From the NCBI RefSeq assembly GCF_900603025.1, contig NZ_LR026975.1, forward strand, positions 5,205,098 through 5,269,097: DNA of 64,000 nt, given 5' to 3'. Below, in pieces: positions 8,135 to 15,666 of this stretch; positions within the stretch are counted from its first letter, which is position 1; each line of letters begins with the position of its first letter. The stretch comes from Mycolicibacterium hassiacum DSM 44199 (GTDB taxonomy: Bacteria; Actinomycetota; Actinomycetes; Mycobacteriales; Mycobacteriaceae). A model generated the notes under the pieces. It did not search any database, was not told where the DNA came from, and was given only the letters and a program-made list of their open reading frames with translations. The position numbers and the translations under genes were made by a program.

Positions 8135-9091
8135 GTGGGCATGACCGCCACGACGGATGTCGAGGTCGGCGACCTGGTCGACGACGGACCGGTCGAACTG
8201 GTTCCGCAGGATTCGCTGACCGCCGAGCACACCGGACGCTGGACGTTTTTGATCTTCGAGGGCGCGGCGTTCATGATGCAGGCGATGCACCCGGTCATCG
8301 GCGAGGTCACCGGGAAGTACTCGGCGGCGTTCCACGGGGATCCGTCCGGCCGGGCCGTCCGCTCCGTCGACTCGGTGCTGCGCTGGGTCTACGGGTTGCA
8401 CGAAGCGGCGGCCGAGGGGGACCGGGTCCGCGCGCTGCACCGGCCGCTGACGATGCGCAGCGAGCAGACCGGCAAGCAGATCAGCGCCCTGAATCCCGAG
8501 GCGTACCAGTGGGTTATCTGCACCGGCTACATCGTCAACGTGCAGGGCGCCCGGCTGCTGATCGGCCGGGAGTTCACCGATGCGGAGAAGGCCGAACTGC
8601 TGCGCGACAACCGGCGGCTGGCGCGGCTGTTGCACGTGCCGATGCGGGACTACCCCCGGACGCACGCGGAGATGATGGCCTACTTCGAGTCGATGATCGA
8701 CCGGCTCGAGGCCACCCCGCAGGCGCGCAAGCTGATGGACGACCTGATCGCCGGCACGCTGGACCTGCCGGCGGCGCTGCCGAAACCGCTGCACCCGCTG
8801 GCCAGGTTCGCGCTGCGGCCGCTGATCCGGTTGAACTACCTGTCGATCGTCGGGCTGCTCGACCCGCGGCTGCGGGACAAGCTGGGCGTCACCTGGAGCG
8901 CGGCCGAGGAGCGCCGGCTCAACCGGATCTACAAGACGATTCGCATCGCCTACCGGGTACTGCCGGACCGGTTGACCTACTTCCCGCTGGCCTACCACGC
9001 CCGCAAGCACCATCAGTGCCTGCAGAAGATGAGACAGCGCCAGCAGAAGTCGTTCGCCTACCGCGTCCCGGGGGCGGTCCCGCCCGCCTAG
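8135..9091 (+). CDS. Oxygenase MpaB / DUF2236 family protein
   Basis: This 318-residue protein belongs to the MpaB/Lcp-like DUF2236 family, helical heme proteins that include latex-clearing and mycophenolic acid oxygenases. Visible family features are QAMHPVIGEVTGKYSAAFHGDP near residue 47, a conserved His in LHEAAAEGDRVRALHRPL, and NPEAYQWVICTGYI. The start GTG at 8135 was chosen over the ATG at 8141 because GGAGG lies 8 bases upstream. It is divergent from a TetR gene and followed, on the other strand, by menB. The substrate is unknown. A second DUF2236 gene with a damaged TetR partner lies at 13170-14075. Confidence 0.85.
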   Translation: MGMTATTDVEVGDLVDDGPVELVPQDSLTAEHTGRWTFLIFEGAAFMMQAMHPVIGEVTGKYSAAFHGDPSGRAVRSVDSVLRWVYGLHEAAAEGDRVRALHRPLTMRSEQTGKQISALNPEAYQWVICTGYIVNVQGARLLIGREFTDAEKAELLRDNRRLARLLHVPMRDYPRTHAEMMAYFESMIDRLEATPQARKLMDDLIAGTLDLPAALPKPLHPLARFALRPLIRLNYLSIVGLLDPRLRDKLGVTWSAAEERRLNRIYKTIRIAYRVLPDRLTYFPLAYHARKHHQCLQKMRQRQQKSFAYRVPGAVPPA

Positions 9092-9112
9092 CTTTCCGGC
9101 TCATTCCCCGGC

Positions 9113-10024
9113 TCAGAAGTAGCGCGGGAACCGGCTCCAGTCCGGCGGGCGCTTCTGCAGGAACGCGTCGCGGCCCTCGATCGCCTCGTCGGTCATGTAC
9201 GCCAGCCGGGTGGCCTCGCCGGCGAACAGCTGCTGGCCGACCAGCCCGTCGTCGAGCAGGTTGAACGCGTACTTGAGCATCCGGATGGCCTGCGGGGACT
9301 TGCCGAGGATCTCCTCGGCCCACTGCAGGCCGGCCTTCTCCAGGTCGGCGTGGTCGACGACCTCGTTGACCGCGCCCATCGCGTGCATCTGCTCGGCGGT
9401 GTAGGCGCGGCCGAGGAAGAAGATCTCCCGGGCGAACTTCTGGCCGACCTGGCGGGCCAGGTACGCGCTGCCGTACCCGCCGTCGAAGCTGCCGACATCG
9501 GCGTCGGTCTGCTTGAACCGGGCGTGCTGACGGCTGGCCAGGGTCAGGTCGCAGACCACGTGCAGGCTGTGCCCGCCGCCCGCGGCCCAGCCGTTGACCA
9601 GGCAGATGACCGGTTTGGGCATGAACCGGATCAACCGCTGCACCTCGAGGATGTGCAGCCGGCCGGCGCGCGCCGGGTCGACGGTGTCGGCGGTCTCGCC
9701 GGCCGCGTAGCGGTAGCCGTCGCGGCCGCGGATGCGCTGGTCGCCGCCGGAGCAGAACGCCCAGCCGCCGTCCTTGGGGCTCGGCCCGTTGCCGGTCAAC
9801 AGGATCACCCCGATCTCGGGCCACATCCGGGCGTGGTCGAGCACCCGGTAGAGCTCGTCGACGGTGTGCGGCCGGAACGCGTTGCGCACCTCGGGGCGGT
9901 TGAACGCCACCCGCACCGTCGGTTGCGGCTTTCCGTCGACGACATGGCGGTGATAGGTGATGTCGGTCAGCTCGAAGCCCTCGACGGGCTGCCACAGGGA
10001 CGGGTCGAACGGGTTGTCGCTCAC
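9113..10024 (-). CDS. menB: 1,4-dihydroxy-2-naphthoyl-CoA synthase (MenB)
   Basis: MenB closes o-succinylbenzoyl-CoA to 1,4-dihydroxy-2-naphthoyl-CoA. The 303-residue protein has the crotonase fold with the MenB-specific features AFNRPEVRNAFRPHTVDEL, WAFCSGGDQRIRGRDGY (oxyanion hole), WAAGGGHSLHVVCDLTLAS and SFDGGYGSAYLARQVG. The C-terminus KRPPDWSRFPRYF is typical of mycobacterial MenB (314 residues in M. tuberculosis). Its GTG start overlaps the TGA of an upstream F420-dependent reductase-like gene (GTGA), so the two are coupled. The vapBC3 pair adjacent to menB in M. tuberculosis is not present. Confidence 0.95.
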   Translation of the reverse strand: MSDNPFDPSLWQPVEGFELTDITYHRHVVDGKPQPTVRVAFNRPEVRNAFRPHTVDELYRVLDHARMWPEIGVILLTGNGPSPKDGGWAFCSGGDQRIRGRDGYRYAAGETADTVDPARAGRLHILEVQRLIRFMPKPVICLVNGWAAGGGHSLHVVCDLTLASRQHARFKQTDADVGSFDGGYGSAYLARQVGQKFAREIFFLGRAYTAEQMHAMGAVNEVVDHADLEKAGLQWAEEILGKSPQAIRMLKYAFNLLDDGLVGQQLFAGEATRLAYMTDEAIEGRDAFLQKRPPDWSRFPRYF

Positions 10025-10470
10025 GCGGACACTGTATCGATGCGGAAAACCGGGCAGCGTCCGGCGAGCGCCTCGAACTCGTCGGGATGCGGTCCGGAGA
10101 CCAGACCTGCGCGTTTGATGAACTCGACGCCGGTGGGCACCTTCTGCGGGAACTGACGCAGCAGGGGCCGCGCCGCGTCGGGTGGCAACTCCACCATGCG
10201 CACCCGTTCGGCACGCCGGCCGACGTGCAGGGTGGCCTCACCCGCCGCGCGCACGTTGGCCGCCCAGTCCGAGCCGGGGATCCCGCCGACGACGTAGCGC
10301 CGGCCGTCGACGACCATCGGGGTGACCGGGGTCCTGCGCAGCCTGCCGGTGCGCCGGCCCCGCACCTCGAGGACGACCGGCCCCTGCTCGCCGAGAACGC
10401 CGAGCTTCTGCAGGCCGATCATCGCCTTGTTGACGTACTTCAACCACCAGGGCAGCGCGGACTTGGACAT
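10021..10470 (-). CDS. F420-dependent nitroreductase/quinone reductase (Ddn) family protein
   Basis: This 149-residue protein starts MSKSALPWWLKYVNKAMIGL and has the Ddn-family core: GPVVLEVRGRRTGRLRRTPV, MVVDGRRYVVGGIPGSDWAANVRAAG and ATLHVGRRAERVRMVELP. The family uses reduced coenzyme F420, and the characterised M. tuberculosis member Ddn reduces quinones and nitroimidazoles (established for that protein, inferred here). Its TGA overlaps the menB GTG start by four bases. The placement directly upstream of a menaquinone biosynthesis gene suggests a role with menaquinone or a precursor. Confidence 0.85.
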   Translation of the reverse strand: MSKSALPWWLKYVNKAMIGLQKLGVLGEQGPVVLEVRGRRTGRLRRTPVTPMVVDGRRYVVGGIPGSDWAANVRAAGEATLHVGRRAERVRMVELPPDAARPLLRQFPQKVPTGVEFIKRAGLVSGPHPDEFEALAGRCPVFRIDTVSA

Positions 10471-10503
10471 GAAACCCACGGTACCGGCGGCTAGTCTGCG
10501 GTC

Positions 10504-10761
10504 ATGGTGTGTCGCCGGCTCGGGGTCGTCGGCGCTGGCGGTGCTGCCGGTAGCCTGGGGGCAGGCCGCCGGCGAGGCGCTGCAACGGTTTCCGGAGGAC
10601 ACGACGAAGTGGTGCTGCACTATCGCCGGCGGCAGCCCGTGCGCGACGCCGCCGGCGCGGTACTGAGGACGGTCGAGGAGGACGGGCACGACGTGTCCCG
10701 CCGCCGACCCGACGGCTCGTGGCGCATCCACATCGCGCACGCCTTCACCGTCGAGGACTGA
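10504..10761 (+). pseudogene. Possible remnant of a SnoaL-like protein
   Basis: An 85-codon frame ends three bases before the kinase gene. Its second half reads HDEVVLHYRRRQPVRDAAGA and then GHDVSRRRPDGSWRIHIAHAF, which resembles the C-terminal strands of SnoaL/NTF2-like proteins. The first half is low-complexity Gly/Ala/Arg and does not look like the start of such a fold. I read it as the surviving 3' end of a degraded gene, though a short expressed protein cannot be excluded. The assignment rests on weak pattern similarity only. Confidence 0.35.
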
Positions 10762-10763
10762 AC

Positions 10764-11417
10764 GTGGCGGCGGAGGTGTCCGACGAACCCTGGGCGGAGC
10801 GCCTGCGGGCGCTGCTGAGCCGACACCGGCGGGTCGTACTCGGTATCGCGGGCGCACCCGGCTCCGGCAAGTCGACGTTCGCCCGGCGCATCGTGCGGTG
10901 CTTCGACGATGCGGTGCATGTGCCGATGGACGGGTTCCATCTCGCCGACGTCGAACTGGACCGGCTCGGCCGGCGGGGCCGCAAAGGTGCCGCCGACACC
11001 TTCGACGCCTATGGGTATCTCGCGCTCCTGCAACGCATTCGGGCGCACCCCGGACATGTGGTGTACGCGCCCGAATTCGATCGGGACATCGAGCAACCGA
11101 TCGCCGGAGCCATTCCCGTCGGCCCGCGGGACCGGCTCGTGGTCACCGAGGGCAACTGTTTGCTCGACGACGAAGAGCCGTGGCCGACGGTGCGCGAACT
11201 CTGCGACGAGGTGTGGTTTCTCGACATTCCGCCGGAGGTGCGACGTCCACGGCTCATCGCTCGTCACATCGAGTTCGGCAAGACACCCGAGCAGGCGCAG
11301 GCCTGGGTGCGCGATGTCGACGACCCCAACGCCGAGCGCATCGAACGCTCCCGGCGCAACGCCGATTTCGTGGTGAGAGTCGGCGCCGAGCACTCGCGCC
11401 CAAACTACGGTTCTTGA
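10764..11417 (+). CDS. P-loop nucleoside/nucleotide kinase family protein (uridine kinase-like)
   Basis: This 217-residue kinase has a Walker A motif GIAGAPGSGKSTFARRI near residue 30. It then shows VHVPMDGFHLADVELDRLG, the substrate-site Asp-Gly-Phe-His block of the uridine kinase/pantothenate kinase/phosphoribulokinase group, YAPEFDRDIEQPI, and a WFLDIPPEVRRPRLIARHIEFGK lid-like region. The GTG at 10764 is chosen because it follows the previous frame by two bases. The substrate is not determined by these motifs. It converges with fadD8, and its stop codon lies in the loop of an inverted repeat (11402-11453). Confidence 0.85.
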   Translation: MAAEVSDEPWAERLRALLSRHRRVVLGIAGAPGSGKSTFARRIVRCFDDAVHVPMDGFHLADVELDRLGRRGRKGAADTFDAYGYLALLQRIRAHPGHVVYAPEFDRDIEQPIAGAIPVGPRDRLVVTEGNCLLDDEEPWPTVRELCDEVWFLDIPPEVRRPRLIARHIEFGKTPEQAQAWVRDVDDPNAERIERSRRNADFVVRVGAEHSRPNYGS

Positions 11418-11453
11418 CGAAAAATCGCGAAAATCGCGCAACAACCGTAGTTT
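11402..11453. terminator. 11-bp stem inverted repeat at convergent gene ends
   Basis: AAACTACGGTT at 11402-11412 is the exact reverse complement of AACCGTAGTTT at 11443-11453. The 30-base loop holds the kinase stop codon and a 9-base tandem repeat (AAAATCGCG twice). There is no T-run, so it is not a classical intrinsic terminator, but it lies between convergent genes and could act in both directions. Confidence 0.5.
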
Positions 11454-11463
11454 CGGCGCACGC

Positions 11464-11531
11464 GTCGGCTCAGCCGACGGGGCCTATTTGTCGGCTCAGC
11501 CGACGGGGCCTATTTGTCGGCTCAGCCGACG
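11464..11531. repeat. Tandem 26-bp hairpin repeat, 2.6 copies, over the fadD8 stop
   Basis: Copies lie at 11464-11489, 11490-11515 and 11516-11531 (partial). Each contains the palindrome GTCGGCT-C-AGCCGAC, followed in full copies by GGGGCCTATTT. The third copy contains the fadD8 stop codon (TGA at 11524-11522 on the minus strand), so the array looks like duplication of the end of that gene. Three consecutive hairpins between convergent genes may serve as a terminator. Confidence 0.85.
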
Positions 11532-13129
11532 GCGCGGTCGGCGTCCTTCCAGAACTGGGCGCGCACCGCCTTCTTGTCCGGTTTGCCCAGCGCGGTCACC
11601 GGCAGCGAGTCGACGACGATCACCTGCTTGGGCGCCTGCACCGAACCCTTGCGCTCCTTGACAGCGGCCTGGATCTCGGCGGTGGTCCGCTCGATCGCGT
11701 CCGCGGAGCGGTCGGCGTCCGGGCGCAGCACGATCACCGCGGTCACCGCCTCGCCCCACTTCTCGTCGGGCGTGCCGATCACGCACACCTGGGCGACCGA
11801 AGGATGTTCGGCCACAACGTCTTCCACCTCACGCGGGTACACGTTGAACCCGCCGGTGACGATCATGTCCTTGGTGCGGTCGACGATGTGGTAGAAGCCG
11901 TCCTCGTCCTCGCGGGCCAGGTCGCCGGTGTGCATCCAGCCGTCCCGGAAGGTCTCGGCGGTCTCCTCGGGCCGGTTCCAGTACCCGCCGGACACCAGCG
12001 GACCGGACACGCAGATCTCGCCGACCTCGCCGCGCGGCACCGGCTTGCCCTCGGAGTCCAGCAGCGCCACCCGGGCGAACAGGGTCGGCCGGCCGCAGGA
12101 GGTCAGCCGCTTCTCGTCGTGATCCTTCTTCGACAGGTAGGTGATCACCATCGGCGCCTCGGACTGGCCGTAGTACTGCGCGAAGATCGGCCCGAACCGG
12201 TCGATCGCCTCGCGCAGCCGCACCGGGTTCATCGCCGAGGCCCCGTAGTACACGGTCTCCAGCGAGGACAGGTCGCGGGTGCGCGAATCCGGGTGGTCCA
12301 GCAGCGCGTAGATCATCGACGGCACCAGCATGGTCGCGGTGATCCGCTGCTCCTCGATGGTCCGCAGCACCTCGGCGGGGTCGAACTTGGTCAGCACGAA
12401 CAGCTGACCCCCCTTGATGATGGTCGGCACGAAGAACGCCGCCCCGGCGTGCGACAGCGGCGTGCACATCAGAAACCGCGGGTTCTCCGGCCACTCCCAC
12501 TCGGCCAGCTGGATCGTGGTCATCGTGGTGATCGACTGCACCGTCTGGATGACGCCCTTGGGCTTGCCGGTGGTGCCACCGGTGTAGGCCATCCCGCCGA
12601 TGTGGTCCGGCGGCAGGTCGGCGGCCACCAGCGGTTGCGGCTGGTACTTGGCCGCCTCGGCGGTCAGGTCGACGGCCACATCGGACAGTTCGGGCGGAAC
12701 CGGGCCGATGGTCAGGATCTGCTTGAGGCCCGGCACCTTCTCCAGCAGCCCCCGGGCCCGCTCCACGAACGCCGGGGTCGGGTCGATGATCAGCGTCGAC
12801 ACCCCGGCGTCGTTGAGCACGTAGGCGTGGTCGTCCAGCGAGCCCAGCGGATGCAGCGCGGTGCGGCGGTAGCCCTGGGTCTGGCCGGCGCCGATGATCA
12901 TCAGCACCTCCGGGCGGTTCAGCGACAGCAGCCCGGTGGCGGTGTCGCGGCCCGCGCCGAGCGCCTCGAACGCCTGGATGTACTGGCTGATGCGGTCGGC
13001 GAGCTCACCGCCGGTGAGCGTGGTGTCGCCGAGGAACAGCACCGGCTTGTCCTTGTTGCGCTTGAGCGCCCCGACGGTCAGGTGGCCGGAGTGGATGGGA
13101 TGGCGCAGCAGGGCATCACTCATGGCCAT
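11522..13129 (-). CDS. fadD8: Acyl-CoA synthetase, FadD8-like
   Basis: This 535-residue ANL ligase starts MAMSDALLRHPIHSGHLTVG. Motifs are AYTGGTTGKPKGVIQT (Gly replaces the usual Ser in the SSGTTG loop), YYGQSEAPMVITYLSKKDHD, GWMHTGDLAREDEDGFYHIVDR, TKDMIVTGGFNVYPREVEDVV and the catalytic Lys in TALGKPDKKAVR. Overall form and position between menB and menC match FadD8 (Rv0551c). The reaction is ATP-dependent CoA ligation to a carboxylic acid; the substrate is unknown. A site matching the KstR consensus lies six bases upstream of the start, which suggests sterol-linked control (inference). Confidence 0.88.
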   Translation of the reverse strand: MAMSDALLRHPIHSGHLTVGALKRNKDKPVLFLGDTTLTGGELADRISQYIQAFEALGAGRDTATGLLSLNRPEVLMIIGAGQTQGYRRTALHPLGSLDDHAYVLNDAGVSTLIIDPTPAFVERARGLLEKVPGLKQILTIGPVPPELSDVAVDLTAEAAKYQPQPLVAADLPPDHIGGMAYTGGTTGKPKGVIQTVQSITTMTTIQLAEWEWPENPRFLMCTPLSHAGAAFFVPTIIKGGQLFVLTKFDPAEVLRTIEEQRITATMLVPSMIYALLDHPDSRTRDLSSLETVYYGASAMNPVRLREAIDRFGPIFAQYYGQSEAPMVITYLSKKDHDEKRLTSCGRPTLFARVALLDSEGKPVPRGEVGEICVSGPLVSGGYWNRPEETAETFRDGWMHTGDLAREDEDGFYHIVDRTKDMIVTGGFNVYPREVEDVVAEHPSVAQVCVIGTPDEKWGEAVTAVIVLRPDADRSADAIERTTAEIQAAVKERKGSVQAPKQVIVVDSLPVTALGKPDKKAVRAQFWKDADRAVG

Positions 13130-13134
13130 CAGAC

Positions 13135-13148
13135 TAGAACGTGTTCCA
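13135..13148. promoter_or_regulatory. KstR-type operator match upstream of fadD8
   Basis: TAGAACGTGTTCCA fits the published KstR consensus TnnAACnnGTTnnA at every fixed base. It lies six bases upstream of the fadD8 ATG, where a bound repressor would block transcription. KstR is the TetR-type repressor of cholesterol catabolism in mycobacteria; its action here is inferred from this motif only. Confidence 0.55.
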
Positions 13149-13169
13149 ATTCCAGTCAGCAGGTCGCCC

Positions 13170-14075
13170 TCAGAACCGCCGCGGCAGCCGTCCGAGCTCG
13201 CGTTTCCAGCCGTCGGCCGCGGCCGGATACCATTTCAGCGCGGCCGGCACCGCCGGCCAGGCGGTGCGGATCGCGCGCCGGATCGCCCGGTAGGCCAGCT
13301 CGTCGGCGCGGGTCCAGCGGATCCGGAAGCGTCTGCGCACGATCGGCGGCAGCCCGCCGAAGATCACCAGCCGCATCGGCGGGGCCAGCGCCATCCGTAC
13401 CGGAAGCGTCGGCAGCAGCGCATCGGCCAGCGGACGCAGCCGCGGTGGGCTGGGGAACCACGGCGAGGCGCTCATGTCCGGAATCGCCGGGCGTTCGATG
13501 AACTTGATCAGATAGTCCGCCGCCGGGTTGGGTGCCAGCACCTCCCGGCAGTAGCGGTCGAACTCGCGGTCGAACGCCGCCCGGTCCGGCGGCACCACGC
13601 TCATGGTCATGCCGTAGCGGCGGTACCACTCGCAGCCCTCGGTGTAGAGCCGTTCGCTCTCGTCCGCGGTCAGCCGGTGGTCGTCCCAGTACAGCGCGAT
13701 GCGGTCGACCATCCGCTGGAAGGTGGCGTGCGCCCACCAGTAGGTCTGTGGGTTGAGCGCGTGATACCGGGAGCCGTCCGGCAGTGTGCCCTTGATGTCG
13801 TGGTGGTAGTCGCGGACCCGGTGTCCGGTCTGTTCGGCCTGCGGGCCGTCGTAGACGGTGCCGAGAATCCCCGGCAGCGAACGGAACACCCGGTCGACCG
13901 GGTCGTCGAAGAAATCGGAGTGGTCGATCAGGCCCTGGCCGATCGCCGGGTGCATGGTCTGCAGCAGCCCCGCGGTGCCGCCCTCGAACGCGATCCGCAT
14001 GTCGCCGGCCCAGCGCCACAGCAGCGACGACGGCCCCAGTGCGACGCGTCCGACATCGGTGTGCACCGAGGTCAT
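13170..14075 (-). CDS. Oxygenase MpaB / DUF2236 family protein
   Basis: The ATG at 14075 gives 301 residues starting MTSVHTDVGRVALGPSSLLW. Family features are AFEGGTAGLLQTMHPAIGQGL, HHDIKGTLPDGSRYHALNPQ (conserved His), YWWAHATFQRMVDRIALYW and the C-terminal WKRELGRLPRRF. It is a paralogue-type companion of the gene at 8135. An upstream extension is open to 14174 but does not look conserved; a GTG at 14087 is a second possible start. It is divergent from a broken TetR gene, and an intact palindromic operator lies between them, so it may now be unrepressed. Confidence 0.85.
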   Translation of the reverse strand: MTSVHTDVGRVALGPSSLLWRWAGDMRIAFEGGTAGLLQTMHPAIGQGLIDHSDFFDDPVDRVFRSLPGILGTVYDGPQAEQTGHRVRDYHHDIKGTLPDGSRYHALNPQTYWWAHATFQRMVDRIALYWDDHRLTADESERLYTEGCEWYRRYGMTMSVVPPDRAAFDREFDRYCREVLAPNPAADYLIKFIERPAIPDMSASPWFPSPPRLRPLADALLPTLPVRMALAPPMRLVIFGGLPPIVRRRFRIRWTRADELAYRAIRRAIRTAWPAVPAALKWYPAAADGWKRELGRLPRRF

Positions 14076-14138
14076 CCCGTCCGACACCCCCCGTTCGAGT
14101 CCGCACCCGGGCACCGGTCCGGCCGGTGTGCCACGATG

Positions 14139-14164
14139 GTGATCATGCTCACATGAGCGATCAC
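14139..14164. promoter_or_regulatory. Nested palindrome, candidate TetR operator
   Basis: GTGATC (14139-14144) pairs with GATCAC (14159-14164), and inside it GCTCA (14147-14151) pairs with TGAGC (14154-14158). The element overlaps the ATG of the TetR relic at 14153 and lies about 65 bp upstream of the MpaB-like gene. The site is intact although its presumed regulator is not. Confidence 0.5.
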
Positions 14165-14526
14165 TCGCATTCAATTCGCGTTCGGATGACCGGCCCCGGA
14201 ACCGGCGCCCGGTTGCGGCGGACGCCCCGGCAGCAGCGTTCCCGCGCCATGGTGGAACGCATCCTCGATGCCGGCGAGCGGGTGCTGATCAGCCACGGGT
14301 TCGACGGCGCGTCGACCAACCGCATCGCGGCCGCGGCCGGTATCAGCCGCTGAGCGTGGCGGCGTGGATGCTGGTCCGCATGGTCGAGCACCTGTGCATC
14401 CGCTACATCCTCGACCAGCCGCCGATCGACCGGGAGAGGTTCATCGACGAGACCACGGCGATGGCGCTGAACTACCTGCGGCCGCGGGCCGGGGAACCGA
14501 AAAGCAGTGCCCGGCCCAGGAATTAA
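14153..14526 (+). pseudogene. TetR family regulator with internal deletion
   Basis: From the ATG at 14153 the frame encodes a normal TetR N-terminus (RTPRQQRSRAMVERILDAGE) up to TNRIAAAAGISR and then stops at 14353. Read one base out of frame, the sequence continues immediately with VAAWMLVRMVEHLCIRYILD and then ETTAMALNYLR, a normal TetR C-terminus ending with TAA at 14524-14526. The second half of the HTH and most of the ligand domain, roughly 90 residues or more, are missing. The junction is close to 14350. The DNA-binding domain is incomplete, so the gene is almost certainly non-functional. Confidence 0.85.
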
Positions 14527-14823
14527 CGCCTGCGTCAGTCAGCCGTCGGGGGTGAACGCGAGTTGAAGACGAGTATTTGCTCGTGTCAGCATCGGGCGCA
14601 CTCATTGGTCCGTGAATTCGCGAACTCGGCACCCTCGGCCACAAGTTAATGTGCATACTCAGTGGACGAAGTGACATGTCGAGCGTCACGCGCGAGCGAG
14701 TAGTGTGATGGGCTGCACTCGATACGCGAAAAACCAAGCGAATATGCCGCAGCGATCGCGTGGGGAAGATAGCCGGGCGATGGCTGCGGCCAACGGACGA
14801 AAGCGCTAAGTGAATGGCTGTTC
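14527..14823. other. Non-coding leader of mce operon I
   Basis: No gene is seen in this stretch of about 300 bp. It is less GC-rich than its surroundings, which suits a promoter region for the operon starting at 14824. A small inverted repeat (ACGAG-TATTTG-CTCGT, about 14568-14583) is present. No -10/-35 pair or known operator could be assigned with confidence. Confidence 0.5.
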
Positions 14824-15666
14824 ATGGCGACGACGCGTAGCGACAGCGTCGAGGTCATCGGTGCGTGGGCCGGCGGCTACCTCCGGCGCCACCCACTGGC
14901 GGCCCTCGCGACGGTCGGGGAGCAGTTCGTGCTCGGGGTGCGCACCCTGCAGTACCTGTTCATCGACCTGTTCACCGGGCGTTTCCAGTGGTGGGAGTTC
15001 ATCCGCCAGGCCGCGTTCATGGCCGGCACCGCGGTGCTGCCGACGGTCCTGGTGGCGCTGCCGATCGGCGTGACGCTGTCGATTCAGTTCGCCCTGCTGG
15101 CCGGGCAGGTGGGCGCCACCTCGCTGGCCGGCGCGGCCAGTGGCCTGGCGGTGATCCGGCAGGCCGCCTCGTTGACCGCGGCGATCCTGATGGCCGCCGC
15201 CGTCGGTTCGGCGATCACCGCCGACCTGGGCTCGCGCAAGATGCGCGAGGAGACCGACGCCATGGAGGTGATGGGCGTCTCGGTGATCCGGCGCCTGGTG
15301 GTGCCGCGGTTCGTGGCGGCGATCATGATCGGCGTCGCACTCACCGGCGTGGTCTGCTTCGTCGGGTTCCTGGCCAGCTACCTGTTCAACGTGTACTTCC
15401 AGAACGGCGCCCCGGGCAGCTTCGTCGCCACGTTCGCGTCGTTCACCACCACCGGCGACATGGTCGTCGCGCTGATCAAGGCGGTGGTGTTCGGCGCGAT
15501 CGTCGCCGTGGTGTCGTGTCAGAAGGGGCTGTCGACCCAGGGCGGGCCCACCGGCGTGGCGAACTCGGTGAACGCCGCGGTGGTCGAGTCGATCCTGGTG
15601 CTGATGATCGTCAACGTCGCGATCAGCCAGCTCTACATCATGTTGTTCCCGCGGGTGGGGCTGTAG
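14824..15666 (+). CDS. YrbE-type MlaE permease, first of mce operon I
   Basis: This 280-residue membrane protein is the first permease subunit of an Mce lipid-import ABC-type complex. The MlaE/YrbE family pattern is clear: IRQAAFMAGTAVLPTVLVALPIG, QFALLAGQVGATSLAGAASG, DLGSRKMREETDAMEVMG and NSVNAAVVESILVLMIVNV. It pairs with the next gene to form the inner-membrane channel. The ATG at 14824 is used; a GTG at 14812 is also in frame. It is followed without a gap by yrbEB. Confidence 0.92.
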   Translation: MATTRSDSVEVIGAWAGGYLRRHPLAALATVGEQFVLGVRTLQYLFIDLFTGRFQWWEFIRQAAFMAGTAVLPTVLVALPIGVTLSIQFALLAGQVGATSLAGAASGLAVIRQAASLTAAILMAAAVGSAITADLGSRKMREETDAMEVMGVSVIRRLVVPRFVAAIMIGVALTGVVCFVGFLASYLFNVYFQNGAPGSFVATFASFTTTGDMVVALIKAVVFGAIVAVVSCQKGLSTQGGPTGVANSVNAAVVESILVLMIVNVAISQLYIMLFPRVGL

